Assembly: GCA_963844885.1 (NCBI GenBank)
Contig: CAWJQA010000016.1
Location: forward strand, 124,001-188,000
Direction: 5' to 3'
Source: DATMER01 sp963844885
GTDB taxonomy: Bacteria; Acidobacteriota; Thermoanaerobaculia; Multivoradales; UBA5704
Length of the DNA: 64,000 bases
Made by a program: the position numbers and the translations under genes. Positions within the stretch are counted from its first letter, which is position 1, and each line of letters starts with the position of its first letter. The notes below the pieces were generated by a model that made no database searches, was not told the DNA's origin, and worked only from the letters and a program-made list of their open reading frames with translations. Below, piece by piece: positions 35,861-45,107 of the stretch.

Positions 35861-38396
35861 TCAGGGATTTCCTTCAGGACCGTTCCCGGTATTTCTCTCA
35901 TCCGGCGCCCCCGCGACAAGGCCTCCAGCGCGGGAAGCACCAGGAAGGTCGCCACCAGGCAGGCCGCCACGCCCACCGCCACCAGGGTGCCGGCGTTCTG
36001 GAGGCCGGGAACCCGCGACGAGCCCAGGCTGCCGAAGCCGACGCCCGTGGTCAGCGCGATCAGGATCATCGCCAGTCCCAGCGCTCGACCGTCCCCCGGA
36101 TCCCCTCCTCCGGCCGCAGCCTCCCACCGTGAACAGCATGGACGCCGAGATCGATTCCCGTCCCGAACAGCACCGGCAGCGTCGAGATGGCCAGCACGTC
36201 CACGTGCCCGCCGAACGCCCCCCAGAGGCCGAACGTCCAGAGGCATCCCAGCGCGAGAGGGAGGCCGGAGAGGAGCGAGTCGCCGATCCGGCCGCCCACC
36301 GAGACGATGACCACCAGGGCCACGAGCGCGAACGCCACGGCGCTCGACCGGCGGAGGTCGCCCATGGCGAGACCGCGCAGCTCCGCGCCGACGCGCGGAA
36401 TCGACGCCAGGGCGAGGCCGGGCGAGGCCGCGTTCAGCTCCTTCGCCAGGTCCGCGGACGACTCGCCGCCCTTCCCCAGGGGGACCCGGACGTGGACGGC
36501 GACCGCTGCGAGTTGTCCTTTACCCTCAGGATGGACCAGCTCGCGGACCCAGCGCGGCCAGTCGGCCGGCGGCGGCGCGCCCGGATCCTCGCCGCGGCCG
36601 AAGGCCCGCATCGTGGCCAGCGCCGCGGCGAACGGCTCCAGCCGGAACCCGGCCGCCTGGAGCTCGCGCTCGAAGCCGTCCGCCGCCTGCTCCAGCGGCA
36701 GCGCGCGCAGCTCCCGCAGGCGCCGTTCCCGCCGCTCTCCCTGGACGATCCAGTCCGTGGGCGAGGTGATCTCCGCGGACGGCCCGAGGCGTTTCCGCAG
36801 CAGCCGCCGCGCCACGGCCGCCCGGTCCAGTGCCTCGTCGAGCGTCCGGCCCTGCGCCACCACGCTGAAGGTGTCGAGCCCTACCGAGAACGTCTCGACC
36901 AGGAGCTGCTCCGCCCGCGCCGAAGGGTGGTTTTTCGGCCGCAGCGAGCGCAGGTCGGTGCTCAGCTCCAGCCGCGCGAGCCCCCAGGCGGAGGCCGCGG
37001 AAAGCAGCGCCGTCGCGGCGAGGACAGCCCACGGCCGGCGGGCCGCGAAGCCGACCGTGCCGCTCAGCACCGGCTGCCCCCAGCTCCGCCAGAGGCTCGC
37101 CTGCCGCCCGGTCTTCACGCCGCGGGGAAACAGCACGAGCAGGGCGGCGCCGAGCGTCGCCGTGGTGATCAGCGTGGTCAGCACGCCCACGGTCAGCACC
37201 TGGCCCAGCTCGCGCAGCGGCCGAAAATGGGCCAGGACGAGGGCGCCCAGCCCGGCGGCGGTGGTGAGCGCCGAGGAAAAGATTCCCGGACCCGGGTCCT
37301 GGAAGGTCTCGCGCAGGGCATCCCCGAGGTCGAGACCCTCCTGCCGGAGCTCGCGGAAGCGGGCGCCGCCGTGGATGCCGTACTCGACGCCCATGCCGAT
37401 CAGGGCCGCGGCGAAGCCGACTCCCACCACGGTGATGTGGCCCAGCCAGAGCGCGGCGATCGCCACCGACCAGATCATCCCGGCCACCACCGAGCCCAGG
37501 ATGACCAGCGGGATGAAGGCTCCTCCGAAACCCACCAGGAGCAGGATCGCCACTCCCGCCGCCGACGCCGTGGCCGTGCGCGAGAGGTCGGCCCGCAGCA
37601 GCGCCTCGTCCTGGGCGGCGTAGATCGGGCCGCCCACGGCGACGATCTCGAGGGGAATATCGACCCGCGCGCGCGCCTTGGCGTAGGCGCGGTTCAGGTC
37701 GGCCAGGAGCGCCCGGCCGCTTTCCGGATCGATCTCGGCGTGCGCCGGAGTCAAGATGACCATCGCCGCGTCGCCCTTCCTGGAGAGGAAGGCGCCGGTC
37801 AGCGGGTCCACCGGCAGCGTCGCGGACGCGGCCCCGATCAGCCCCTCGGAGAGCCCGAGCGGATCGGCCGCGAAGAGCGGCGCGAGAGCGGCGCCGGCCG
37901 GGCTGCGCAGGGTCTGCCGCATCAAGGCCACCCGGTCGTGGATCGCTTCGGGCGTCAGCCGCGGCGCCAGCTCTTTCTGAATATCGCCGGCACCGCCCTC
38001 GAAAAGGAGAGGCATCCGCGGCGCCATGTAGCGGAAGAAAAACCGTTCGTCCTCCTCGGTGATTCCCGACCGGGCCTCCGCCACCTGCCGGCTCCGGCTC
38101 ATTTCCGCGGCCACCACCTCGGCCGCGTCGATGAGCGGCGAGGCGTCTTCCAGAGGACCCCGGGCCGAGCGCACCACCACGAAGACTTTCTCGAAGCCGC
38201 CGAAGGTGCGCAGGAAGAGGCGGTAGTCGTCCGCCCCGGGCGCGCCGTCCGGCAGCAGAGCCGAGAGATCGGTGTCGACCCGGAATCTCGAGGCGGGGAC
38301 GATCGAGACGAACGTCAGCACCAGCGTCACCAGGAGCACGAGCCTGGGGCGCCGGATCACCGGCTCGGCGAGCCGGGAGGCGAAGCGGCCGAACAT
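35861..38396 (-). CDS. MMPL/RND-family exporter (frame disrupted near the 3' end)
   Basis: About 840 residues, with two copies of the RND layout: a membrane segment, a large periplasmic loop and a bundle of five helices, twice. The segments GVGFAAALIGMGVEYGIHG and TLPVLFGTGIDLGVHAVHGG are the typical MMPL helix motifs. The frame breaks near 36080: the continuation LAMILIALTTGVGFGSLG lies in another frame and needs one added base, the opposite sign to the other breaks in the window. The exact end is uncertain; a stop at 35861-35863 fits a second slip. It starts at ATG 38396, 2 bp after the ketoreductase stop. It probably exports the polyene lipid. Confidence 0.85.
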
Positions 38397-38398
38397 GG

Positions 38399-39124
38399 TC
38401 AGGCCGAGGCCCCGGCGTCGACCACGAGGGTCTGGCCCGTGATGGCGGAAGCGCGGCCGGAGAGGAGGAAGACGACGGCGTCGGCCACGGAGCCCGCGCC
38501 GACTCCGCCCGGCAGGCATTCGCCGGCCCGGAGCATCTGGACGGCAGCATCGGGCAGGCCGGCGGTGAGGTCGGTGGGCACGAAGCCGGGCACCACCGCG
38601 TTGACGCGCACCCCCCGCTTCCCCACCTCGCGGGCCAGCGCGCGCGTCATCCCCAGGAGGCCGGCCTTCGAGGCGGCATAGGCGGCCTGGCCGGCCACGC
38701 CGTGCAGAGCCGACAGCGAGGAGACGTTGACGATCGAGCCGCGCCGCCGGACCATCATGCCGCGCAGCACGGCCCGGCAGCAGCGGAAGGCGCCGCCCAG
38801 GTTGACTTCGAGGACCGCGTCCCAGTCCTCGTCCGGCATCATGGCCAGGAGAGATTCCCGGCGGATGCCCGCGTTGTTGACCAATCCTTCGACCGGCCCG
38901 AGCGCCTCCTCGACCTCGGCCACCAGGTCGTCCGGCCGGCCGCGGTCCGAGAGATCGAGATGAAAGGCCCGCGCCCGGCCCTGCGACGCCTCCTCGACGG
39001 CCCGCGCCGCGTCCGCGGACGAGCTGAACGTGAAGGCCACCGAGTCCGTCGTCGTTGCCACGAGCGCCTCGACGATCGCCCGGCCGATGCCGCGGTTGCC
39101 GCCGGTTACGAGGATCGTGCCCAT
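38399..39124 (-). CDS. 3-ketoacyl-ACP reductase (FabG/ApeQ-like SDR)
   Basis: A 241-residue short-chain dehydrogenase with the NADPH motif TGGNRGIG, the catalytic Ser in VSSLSALHG and the YAASK active-site motif, and the C-terminal PGFVPTDL segment of FabG-type enzymes. In this cluster it should reduce the beta-keto group after each condensation. It overlaps the end of the glycosyltransferase gene by 19 bp and ends 2 bp before the exporter start. Confidence 0.92.
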   Translation of the reverse strand: MGTILVTGGNRGIGRAIVEALVATTTDSVAFTFSSSADAARAVEEASQGRARAFHLDLSDRGRPDDLVAEVEEALGPVEGLVNNAGIRRESLLAMMPDEDWDAVLEVNLGGAFRCCRAVLRGMMVRRRGSIVNVSSLSALHGVAGQAAYAASKAGLLGMTRALAREVGKRGVRVNAVVPGFVPTDLTAGLPDAAVQMLRAGECLPGGVGAGSVADAVVFLLSGRASAITGQTLVVDAGASA

Positions 39125-39822
39125 TTGAGCATCTCCAGCCGGGCGCGCGTCACGGCGCCGGCAATCCGGAAGCTGTCCATCAGTGGACGGTAGTGGCTGG
39201 TCGTGCGGCCGTCCGCGAAGCCCAGGTGGACCGGCAGGGTGACGACGCGGAACCCCCGCCTCGCCGCCCGCACCACCACCGCGCTCTCCGCCTCGAAGCG
39301 CGCCTCGGGGAAGCCGACCGCGTCGATCAGCCGCTTCGAGTAGAGGCGGAAACCGGTCTGGATGTCGCTGAGCCGCGTGCCCGCGGCGAACGAGATCGCC
39401 TTGGACGACAGCCGGTTGCTCAGGCGCCGGACCGTGCTCATCTCACCGAACAGGTGGTCGCGGACGCCCAGGATCAGGTCCCCTTCCTCGCGGGCGGCGA
39501 GCAGCTTCGGGATCTCCCCGGGCAGGTGCTGGCCGTCGGCGTCGAGCGTGAGGACGGCCTCGAACCCCCGCCCGAACAGGTCCCGGAAACCCGTGGCCAG
39601 GGCCGCTCCCTTCCCGAGGTTTCCAGGATGGGAGATCACCCGCGCTCCGGCCCGGCGCGCGGCGTCGGCGGTGCCGTCGGTGGAGCCGTCGTCCACGACC
39701 AGAACCTCCGGCAGGATCTCCAGCGTGCCCCGGACGACGGCGCCGACCGACGGCGCCGCCTGGTAGGCGGGGATGACCGCGGCGATCCCTTCGATGCGAG
39801 TCGGTCCGATCGTCCCGGTCAT
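39106..39822 (-). CDS. Family 2 glycosyltransferase
   Basis: A 238-residue GT2 enzyme of the dolichyl-phosphate-mannose-synthase type: IPAYQAAPSVG at the start, VVDDGSTDGT, the DXD motif in TLDADGQH and the GFRLYSKRL segment. No membrane domain is attached. In polyene clusters a GT2 gene is common and may add the sugar that links the polyene to lipid. ATG 39822 overlaps the chain-length-factor stop (ATGA). Confidence 0.9.
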   Translation of the reverse strand: MTGTIGPTRIEGIAAVIPAYQAAPSVGAVVRGTLEILPEVLVVDDGSTDGTADAARRAGARVISHPGNLGKGAALATGFRDLFGRGFEAVLTLDADGQHLPGEIPKLLAAREEGDLILGVRDHLFGEMSTVRRLSNRLSSKAISFAAGTRLSDIQTGFRLYSKRLIDAVGFPEARFEAESAVVVRAARRGFRVVTLPVHLGFADGRTTSHYRPLMDSFRIAGAVTRARLEMLKWARSS

Positions 39823-41117
39823 GGCGCCCCCAGCACGAGCCACGAGGCGGCGCCGCCGGCCGCCACGCTGGTGACAAGAATCCTGGACGCGGCCGGCAGC
39901 GGCGAGCCGTCGTGCGGCACGAGGCCCAGCTTGGGGTCCGGCTCCTCGAACCCGGCCGTGCGGCCGAACACACCGCCCATCGCGAGCACCGCCGCGGCGA
40001 GGAAGCCGCCGCCGTACTCGCCGGTCACCCCCTTGGGCGCGAAGACCGGCGGTATTGGCAGGGTCGGCAGGGTTGGCAGCGTCCCCCAGGTTTCCCGCAG
40101 CATCAGAGCCTCGAGACGGTCGCCGCCGGGAGAGCCGGACGCTCCGGCCACGATGCGGTCTATTTCTTCCAGATGGATCCCGGCACGGTCGAGCGAGCGG
40201 CGCAGGGAACGGGCCAGGGAGGCGTGGCCGGTCCCCCAGCCCACCGGCGCGGCCGTGGGATCGAACGCGCTTCCCCAGGCGAGGACGCGGGCCAGCGGCG
40301 CGGCTCCGCCACCCCGCTTCCGGAACCCCGATTCGCTCTCCAGCACCAGCATCGTCGCACCCTCGGCCGCGACATATCCGGAGCGGCGGCGGTCGAACGG
40401 CCGCGCCACGACGGTCTCCGGCCGCTGTCCGGGAGCGCCGCCTTTGCGCGTCACGGCGCCGAAGCGGTCGAGCAGCGAGTGGAGCAGCGGCGTCATCTCG
40501 TCCACCGCTCCGGCAAGCACGCGCGACGCGCGGCCGGAGGCCACGTCCGACGCGGCCTGCCCGACCGCCAGGAGCGCTCCGGCCTCGCGCTGGCAGAGCG
40601 TCACGCTCGGCCCCCGCGCCTTGGCCAGGATCGCGATCTGGGCGGCCGGCGCGTTGGCCACGCTCTCGGTGAACAGGATCGGCGAGGCCGCCTCCGGCCC
40701 TTCGAGGAGGATCTGCCGCAGCAGGCCCTCCGAGTAGGACGACGGGCCGAACACCGTGGAGAGGCTCACTCCCATCCGCTCGTCCGCCGACCCTTCGAGG
40801 CCGGCGTTGCGCAGGGCCATGCGCGAGGCGCTCACGGCGAGCTTGGACGGCGGGCTCATCCGGCGCGCCTCGCCCGGAGTGAGCCACTCGCGCAACAGGG
40901 CCGGATCGACCAGCAGCGCCTGCCGCGCGGCGCGGGAAAGATGATAGCCGGCCGAGCGGTCGAGCTCCGCCGGAACCAGAGGCTCGCCCGCCACCAGCGC
41001 CCGGCGCAGGCTCTCCTCCCCGCTGCCATAGGCGCCGACCGTGCCCAGGCCGGTGATCCAGACCTCCCTCTCCCCCGTTTCGGGGGAGAGGGCCGGGGAG
41101 AGGGGGGACGGGATCAA
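39819..41117 (-). CDS. Chain-length factor (KS-beta) ketosynthase homologue
   Basis: A 432-residue ketosynthase-like protein that lacks the catalytic Cys: at the nucleophile position the KS sequence ACSSGALALG is matched by REAGALLAVG, placing Glu where Cys should be. It pairs with the active KS encoded just upstream, as KS-alpha/KS-beta pairs do in type II polyketide and aryl-polyene systems, where it sets chain length. No ATG precedes the core (VWITGLGTVGAYG). The best start is TTG 41117, making the first codons run through a GC hairpin (41066-41092). A nine-base repeat encodes TLPTLPTLPIPP near residues 342-353. Confidence 0.88.
   Translation of the reverse strand: MIPSPLSPALSPETGEREVWITGLGTVGAYGSGEESLRRALVAGEPLVPAELDRSAGYHLSRAARQALLVDPALLREWLTPGEARRMSPPSKLAVSASRMALRNAGLEGSADERMGVSLSTVFGPSSYSEGLLRQILLEGPEAASPILFTESVANAPAAQIAILAKARGPSVTLCQREAGALLAVGQAASDVASGRASRVLAGAVDEMTPLLHSLLDRFGAVTRKGGAPGQRPETVVARPFDRRRSGYVAAEGATMLVLESESGFRKRGGGAAPLARVLAWGSAFDPTAAPVGWGTGHASLARSLRRSLDRAGIHLEEIDRIVAGASGSPGGDRLEALMLRETWGTLPTLPTLPIPPVFAPKGVTGEYGGGFLAAAVLAMGGVFGRTAGFEEPDPKLGLVPHDGSPLPAASRILVTSVAAGGAASWLVLGAP
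41066..41092. repeat. Hairpin (REP-like) at the start of the chain-length-factor gene
   Basis: CCCTCTCCCCCG and CGGGGGAGAGGG form a perfect 12-bp stem around TTT, followed by GGCCGGGGAGAGGGGGG. The composition matches the arms of the large inverted repeat at 23879-24041, so the two are probably members of one repeat family. On the reverse strand it supplies the purine-rich GGGAGAGGGAGG just before the conserved ketosynthase core. Confidence 0.8.
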
Positions 41118-41125
41118 TCTAGCGT

Positions 41126-42388
41126 TCAATCTTCCACCTGTGAGAAGACCAAGGCGGCGTTGGCGCCGCCGAAGGCGAGGCTGGTGGAGACCGCGGCGCG
41201 GACGCCGGGCAGGGGCAGCGGACGATCGACCACGAGCGCGACCGGCGCCTCGGGATCCACGGCCGTCCCTTCCGCGGCAGGCACCGGATGCACCTCGCGA
41301 TGGCGGAGGCAGAGCACCGTCGCCACCGCCTCGATGGCGCCGGACGAGCCCAGCAGGTGGCCGAGCAGCGCCTTGGTGGCCGCCAGCGGGATCTCGCCCG
41401 CGCGCGCGCCGAACACCCGCTGCAGCGCCCGCCACTCGGCGACGTCGTTCAAGGGGGTGCCGGTGCCGTGGGCGTTCACGAACCCGATCTCCGAGGCCGG
41501 CATCCCGGCATCCAGGAGGGCTGCCTCGATCGCCGCCGCCGCGCCGGTCCCGCTCGGGTCGGGCGCCGTCATGTGATGGGCGTCGCAGGCCGAGCCGGCG
41601 CCGGCCAACACCGCGAGCGGCTCGCCGCCCCGAGCGAGCACCCGCTCCAGCGGCTCCAGCACCAGCACCGCCGCCCCCTCGCCGAACGACATCCCCTCGC
41701 GCCCGGGGCGGAACGGCCGGCAGGCCCCCTCGTCCACCGAGCGCAGCGCGTTGAAGCCGGCATAGGTGAGCTGGCAGAGCGAGTCCGAGCCGCCGGCCAG
41801 GGCCACGTCCACCTCGCCGGACCGCACCGCGTCCAGCGCCGCGCCCAGCGCCAGGGCGCCGGACGAGCAGGCCGACGACACCGTCCGCACCGGCCCGGTC
41901 GCGCCGAGCCACCGCGCGACCGCGTCGCCCGGCGCGTTGACCTGCTGCGACGCCAGGTCGCGCAGGCGCGCCTGCCGCCACCGGCCGCGCAGGAACTCGC
42001 TGAAGTACCGCTCGCTCTCGAACATGCCGCCGGTGCTGCTGCCGAAGTAGACGCCGGCAATCGCTTCCTCTTCCCCGAGAGGAACGGCCAGCCCGGCCAT
42101 CGCCAGCGCCTCGACCGCGGCGAACACGGCGAAGCCGTCGGCGAGGCTGAGACGCGCCCAGCGCGGGTCGGATTCGAGCCCTGCGCAGGCATCCGGGGCG
42201 TCGTCCACCTCGGCGGCGAGGTGTGTGCGGTGGAGGCTATGGTCGAAGCGCTGGAAATCACCGATGGCGCTGCGGCCCGCGCGCAGGCCCTCCCAGAGCG
42301 GGCCCACGCCCCACCCGAGGCCGCAAACGGCACCGACCCCGGTTACCGCCACGCGGGCCACGCGCCGGCCTCGTGTCTCGTGCTTCAT
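41126..42388 (-). CDS. Beta-ketoacyl-ACP synthase (KS-alpha, FabF-like)
   Basis: A 420-residue elongating ketosynthase with the full Cys-His-His triad: Cys in SSACSSGALALG, His in NAHGTGTPLND and His in LLGHLLGSSG. It condenses malonyl-ACP with the growing chain and should work as a heterodimer with the chain-length factor encoded next to it. The gene starts at ATG 42388 with MKHETRGRRVARVAVTG and lies 24 bp downstream of the ACP gene. Confidence 0.95.
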   Translation of the reverse strand: MKHETRGRRVARVAVTGVGAVCGLGWGVGPLWEGLRAGRSAIGDFQRFDHSLHRTHLAAEVDDAPDACAGLESDPRWARLSLADGFAVFAAVEALAMAGLAVPLGEEEAIAGVYFGSSTGGMFESERYFSEFLRGRWRQARLRDLASQQVNAPGDAVARWLGATGPVRTVSSACSSGALALGAALDAVRSGEVDVALAGGSDSLCQLTYAGFNALRSVDEGACRPFRPGREGMSFGEGAAVLVLEPLERVLARGGEPLAVLAGAGSACDAHHMTAPDPSGTGAAAAIEAALLDAGMPASEIGFVNAHGTGTPLNDVAEWRALQRVFGARAGEIPLAATKALLGHLLGSSGAIEAVATVLCLRHREVHPVPAAEGTAVDPEAPVALVVDRPLPLPGVRAAVSTSLAFGGANAALVFSQVED

Positions 42389-42412
42389 CCTGGAAAGATC
42401 GTCTCGCGGGGT

Positions 42413-42673
42413 CTAGGTCCGCGCCTCGATGAACTCCGAAAGGCTCGACACCGAGGAGAAGACCTCCCGTCCGATCTCCTGGCTCTTGATCTTGATCCCG
42501 AACTCCTTCTCCAGAGCCACGACCAGCTCCAGAGCGTCCACGGAGTCGAGGCCGAGCCCCTCCCCGAACAGGGGAGCCTCGTCTTCGATCATCTCGGGCC
42601 TCATCCCTTCGAGATGCAGGCTGTCGACGATCAGGCGCTTGATCCGGCTCGGAATCGCGGATACTTCGGGCAT
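42413..42673 (-). CDS. Acyl carrier protein
   Basis: An 86-residue acidic carrier protein with the phosphopantetheine Ser in GLDSVDALEL and the usual four-helix pattern. It is the first gene of the reverse-strand biosynthetic operon and presumably carries the aryl starter and the growing chain. ATG 42673 (MPEVSAIPSRI) is chosen as the natural N-terminus; the longer frame is unsupported. The divergently read ligase begins 150 bp away. Confidence 0.94.
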   Translation of the reverse strand: MPEVSAIPSRIKRLIVDSLHLEGMRPEMIEDEAPLFGEGLGLDSVDALELVVALEKEFGIKIKSQEIGREVFSSVSSLSEFIEART

Positions 42674-42825
42674 AAGAATAAAACCTCTGGCCTGGGCCGT
42701 TCTCAGGGGGGCACACCGCAGGCATGACGATGCGCCGGGTCCGATGTGCCGGATCAATAATGCTAGCGTATCATCCCCCTCCGCCTCAACAATCCGGCGG
42801 TGCGGATCGAATTTCAGCAAGGATC
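42674..42825. promoter_or_regulatory. Divergent promoter region of the biosynthetic cluster
   Basis: The 152 bases between the ACP gene (reverse) and the ligase gene (forward) are the only place from which both arms of the cluster can be transcribed. The middle part (ATCAATAATGCTAGCGTATC, 42755-42774) is less GC-rich than its surroundings and could hold overlapping -10 boxes. No clear operator palindrome was recognised. Confidence 0.45.
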
Positions 42826-44298
42826 ATGATCCAGGACCCTATCCTCCAAGCCTTCGGCCTCCTGGCCCGTCGTACTCCCCTGGCCCCCTTGATGGCCACG
42901 CCCGAGCGCCGCGCCACCGTCGAGGACGTCGACGCGCTTTCCCGTGCCGCCGGCCGCTGCCTCGGCTGTCTTCACCCAGGCGCCGCCGTCGGCATCGCCG
43001 CACCGAACGGGCCCGGGATGCTCGCCTCCCTCGTCGCCCTGCGCCGCGCCGGCCTGGCCGCCGTCCTTCTCGATCCCCGGACTCCGGAGGCCGAAGCGCT
43101 ACGGACGGTCGAGGCCCTCGGCGCCGCCGCCGTCCTCCGCTGCCGCACCGGCTGGCCGCAGGGGCCGGAGGACTGGACGCTCACCGCGGCTCCGTCGTCC
43201 TCCCTGCACCTCCCTGATATCGCCGTCGTCAAGCTCACTTCGGGCTCGACCGGCGCGCCGCGCGGCATCGCCACGCCGTCCGAGGCCCTGGTCGCCGACG
43301 ACGCGGCCCTGGCCGTCACCATGGGGTATCGGAGCGGCGGGAGCGGCGGGAGCGGCGGAGAGGGCGGGGAGGGCGACCGCCTCCTGGCGACCATCCCCCT
43401 CTCCCACTCCTACGGCCTGTCGAGCCTCGCCATGCCGGCACTGATGCGCGGCACGCTCCTGATCCTCCCGGAAGAGGACCGCGTCTTCGACCCCTTCGAC
43501 GCCGCGGCCCGCACCGGCGCCACCGTCTTCCCCACCGTCCCCGCCGTCCTCGACGCCCTGCTCCGCCTCAACGAGACGCCGGCCTGGCCCGAGTCGCTCC
43601 GCCTCGTCCTCACCGCCGGAGCGCCGCTCAGCCCGGCCACCGCCGCCCGCTTCCGGGAGACCTTCGGCCTCCCCGTCCACGTCTTCTACGGCGCCAGCGA
43701 GTGCGGCGGCATCTGTTACGACCGCGAAGGCACCGCGGGCGAGCGCGGCACCGTGGGCACGCCGGTCGAAGGCGTCCGGATCGACCTGGAGCCGGTCGAC
43801 AACGAAGAAGAAGGACCCGAAGAGGGGGGGATGGTGACCGTACGCTCGCCCGCCGTGGCGGCCGGCTACCTGCCGGCGCTGCCCACGCCGCCGGCGGACC
43901 TCGACCGCCTCTCCGGCGGCTGTTTCGTCAACGGCGACATGGCCGTCTGGCGGGACGGCGAGCTCGTCCTGCGCGGCCGGACCGACGACCAGATCAACAT
44001 CAAGGGCAAAAAGGTCAACCCGCGCGAGGTCGAGACGGTCGTCGGCCAGCTCCCCGGCGTGCTGGAGGTGGCGGTGCTGGGCGTACCGCTGCCCGGCCGC
44101 CCGGACCACATCCTGCGCGCCGTGATCGCCTGCCTGCCCGGCAGCCTCACCGTCGAGGAGGTCGTGGCCTGGTGCCGGCCGCGCCTGTCGCCGCACAAGG
44201 TGCCGCGCAGCGTCGTGCTGGTGCCGGAGCTGCCGCGCAACACTCGCGGCAAGGTCGACCGCCGCGAGCTGCGCGCGCTCCGGGGAGCCGGGGGATGA
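42826..44298 (+). CDS. AMP-dependent acyl/aryl ligase (ANL family)
   Basis: A 490-residue adenylate-forming enzyme: core motif VKLTSGSTGAPRGI (A3), FYGASECGG (A5), the GRTDDQINIKGKKVNPREVE hinge (A8) and the C-terminal catalytic Lys in RNTRGKVDR (A10). It should activate an aryl acid such as 4-hydroxybenzoate or a cinnamate and load it on the ACP, as ApeH-type ligases do. A repetitive glycine/serine/glutamate loop (GGSGGSGGEGGEG, bases about 43337-43375) is inserted before the conserved LATIPLSHSYGL. ATG 42826 follows AAGGA. The stop overlaps the next start. Confidence 0.9.
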   Translation: MIQDPILQAFGLLARRTPLAPLMATPERRATVEDVDALSRAAGRCLGCLHPGAAVGIAAPNGPGMLASLVALRRAGLAAVLLDPRTPEAEALRTVEALGAAAVLRCRTGWPQGPEDWTLTAAPSSSLHLPDIAVVKLTSGSTGAPRGIATPSEALVADDAALAVTMGYRSGGSGGSGGEGGEGDRLLATIPLSHSYGLSSLAMPALMRGTLLILPEEDRVFDPFDAAARTGATVFPTVPAVLDALLRLNETPAWPESLRLVLTAGAPLSPATAARFRETFGLPVHVFYGASECGGICYDREGTAGERGTVGTPVEGVRIDLEPVDNEEEGPEEGGMVTVRSPAVAAGYLPALPTPPADLDRLSGGCFVNGDMAVWRDGELVLRGRTDDQINIKGKKVNPREVETVVGQLPGVLEVAVLGVPLPGRPDHILRAVIACLPGSLTVEEVVAWCRPRLSPHKVPRSVVLVPELPRNTRGKVDRRELRALRGAGG

Positions 44299-45089
44299 GC
44301 GGCTACAGGCCGACCCCCTACCTGCTCGGCTCGGCGGCGCTCCACGCCGCGGGGTTGGCGGCCGTGGCGCTCGCCCCCCGCCACTGGCCGCTCGTGGCCG
44401 GCACCCTGTTCGCCAACCACGTCACCCTCGCCGCTCTGAGCCTCTGGCCGCAGAGCCGGATGTTCGGCCCGAACCGCAGCCGCCTGTCCGAGGCCGCCGC
44501 CGGCCGTGGCGAGGTCGGCCTCACCTTCGACGACGGTCCCGATCCCGAGATCACCCCGCGGGTGCTCGACCTCCTCGACCGGGCCGGCGGGGCCGGCGCG
44601 CGGGCCACCTTCTTCTGCATCGGCCGGCGCGTCGAAGCCCGGCCCGACCTCGCCGCCGAGATCGTCCGCCGCGGCCACCGGATCGAGAACCACACCTGGT
44701 CCCACCCCCACGCCTTCGCCTGCTACCCACCGGCCTGGCTGCGCCGCGAGGTGCTCCGAGCCCAGGACGCGATCGGCCGCGCCACGGGCCGCGTCCCCAC
44801 CCTGTTCCGCGCCCCGGCCGGCTTCCGCAACCCCCTCCTGGAACGCGAGCTGCACCGGGAGAAACTGACCCTCGCCTCCTGGACCCGCCGCGGCTACGAC
44901 ACCCTGGAGAGAGACCCGGCGGCCGTCGCCCGCCGCCTCCTCCGAGGCGTGTCCGCCGGCGACGTCCTCCTCCTCCACGACGGCTCGGCGATCACCGGAG
45001 GCGGGAATCCGGTCGTCCTGGACGTCCTCCCCCGCGTCCTCGACGAGCTGGGCGCCCGCGGCCTGCGGCCGGTTCCCATGGAATCATGA
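44295..45089 (+). CDS. Polysaccharide deacetylase (NodB-type, CE4)
   Basis: A 264-residue protein with an N-terminal hydrophobic region (two or three short helices, residues about 8-58) and a NodB domain: LTFDDGPDPE (catalytic Asp and metal Asp), the H-x4-H metal motif in HTWSHPHAF, RAPAGFRN and the C-terminal VLLLHDGS. CE4 enzymes remove acetyl groups from carbohydrates. Coupled to the ligase by ATGA, it may trim the sugar of a glycosylated polyene or act on cell wall; this gene is common in polyene-type clusters but its role is not settled. Confidence 0.9.
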   Translation: MSGYRPTPYLLGSAALHAAGLAAVALAPRHWPLVAGTLFANHVTLAALSLWPQSRMFGPNRSRLSEAAAGRGEVGLTFDDGPDPEITPRVLDLLDRAGGAGARATFFCIGRRVEARPDLAAEIVRRGHRIENHTWSHPHAFACYPPAWLRREVLRAQDAIGRATGRVPTLFRAPAGFRNPLLERELHREKLTLASWTRRGYDTLERDPAAVARRLLRGVSAGDVLLLHDGSAITGGGNPVVLDVLPRVLDELGARGLRPVPMES

Positions 45090-45107
45090 TGAAATCATGA
45101 AGGCGTC

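Noticed and set aside
34593..38681. A 1,362-codon open frame on the + strand
   Set aside because: It runs opposite to the antitoxin, acyltransferase and exporter genes, which have clear motifs; the frame is open only because of high GC.
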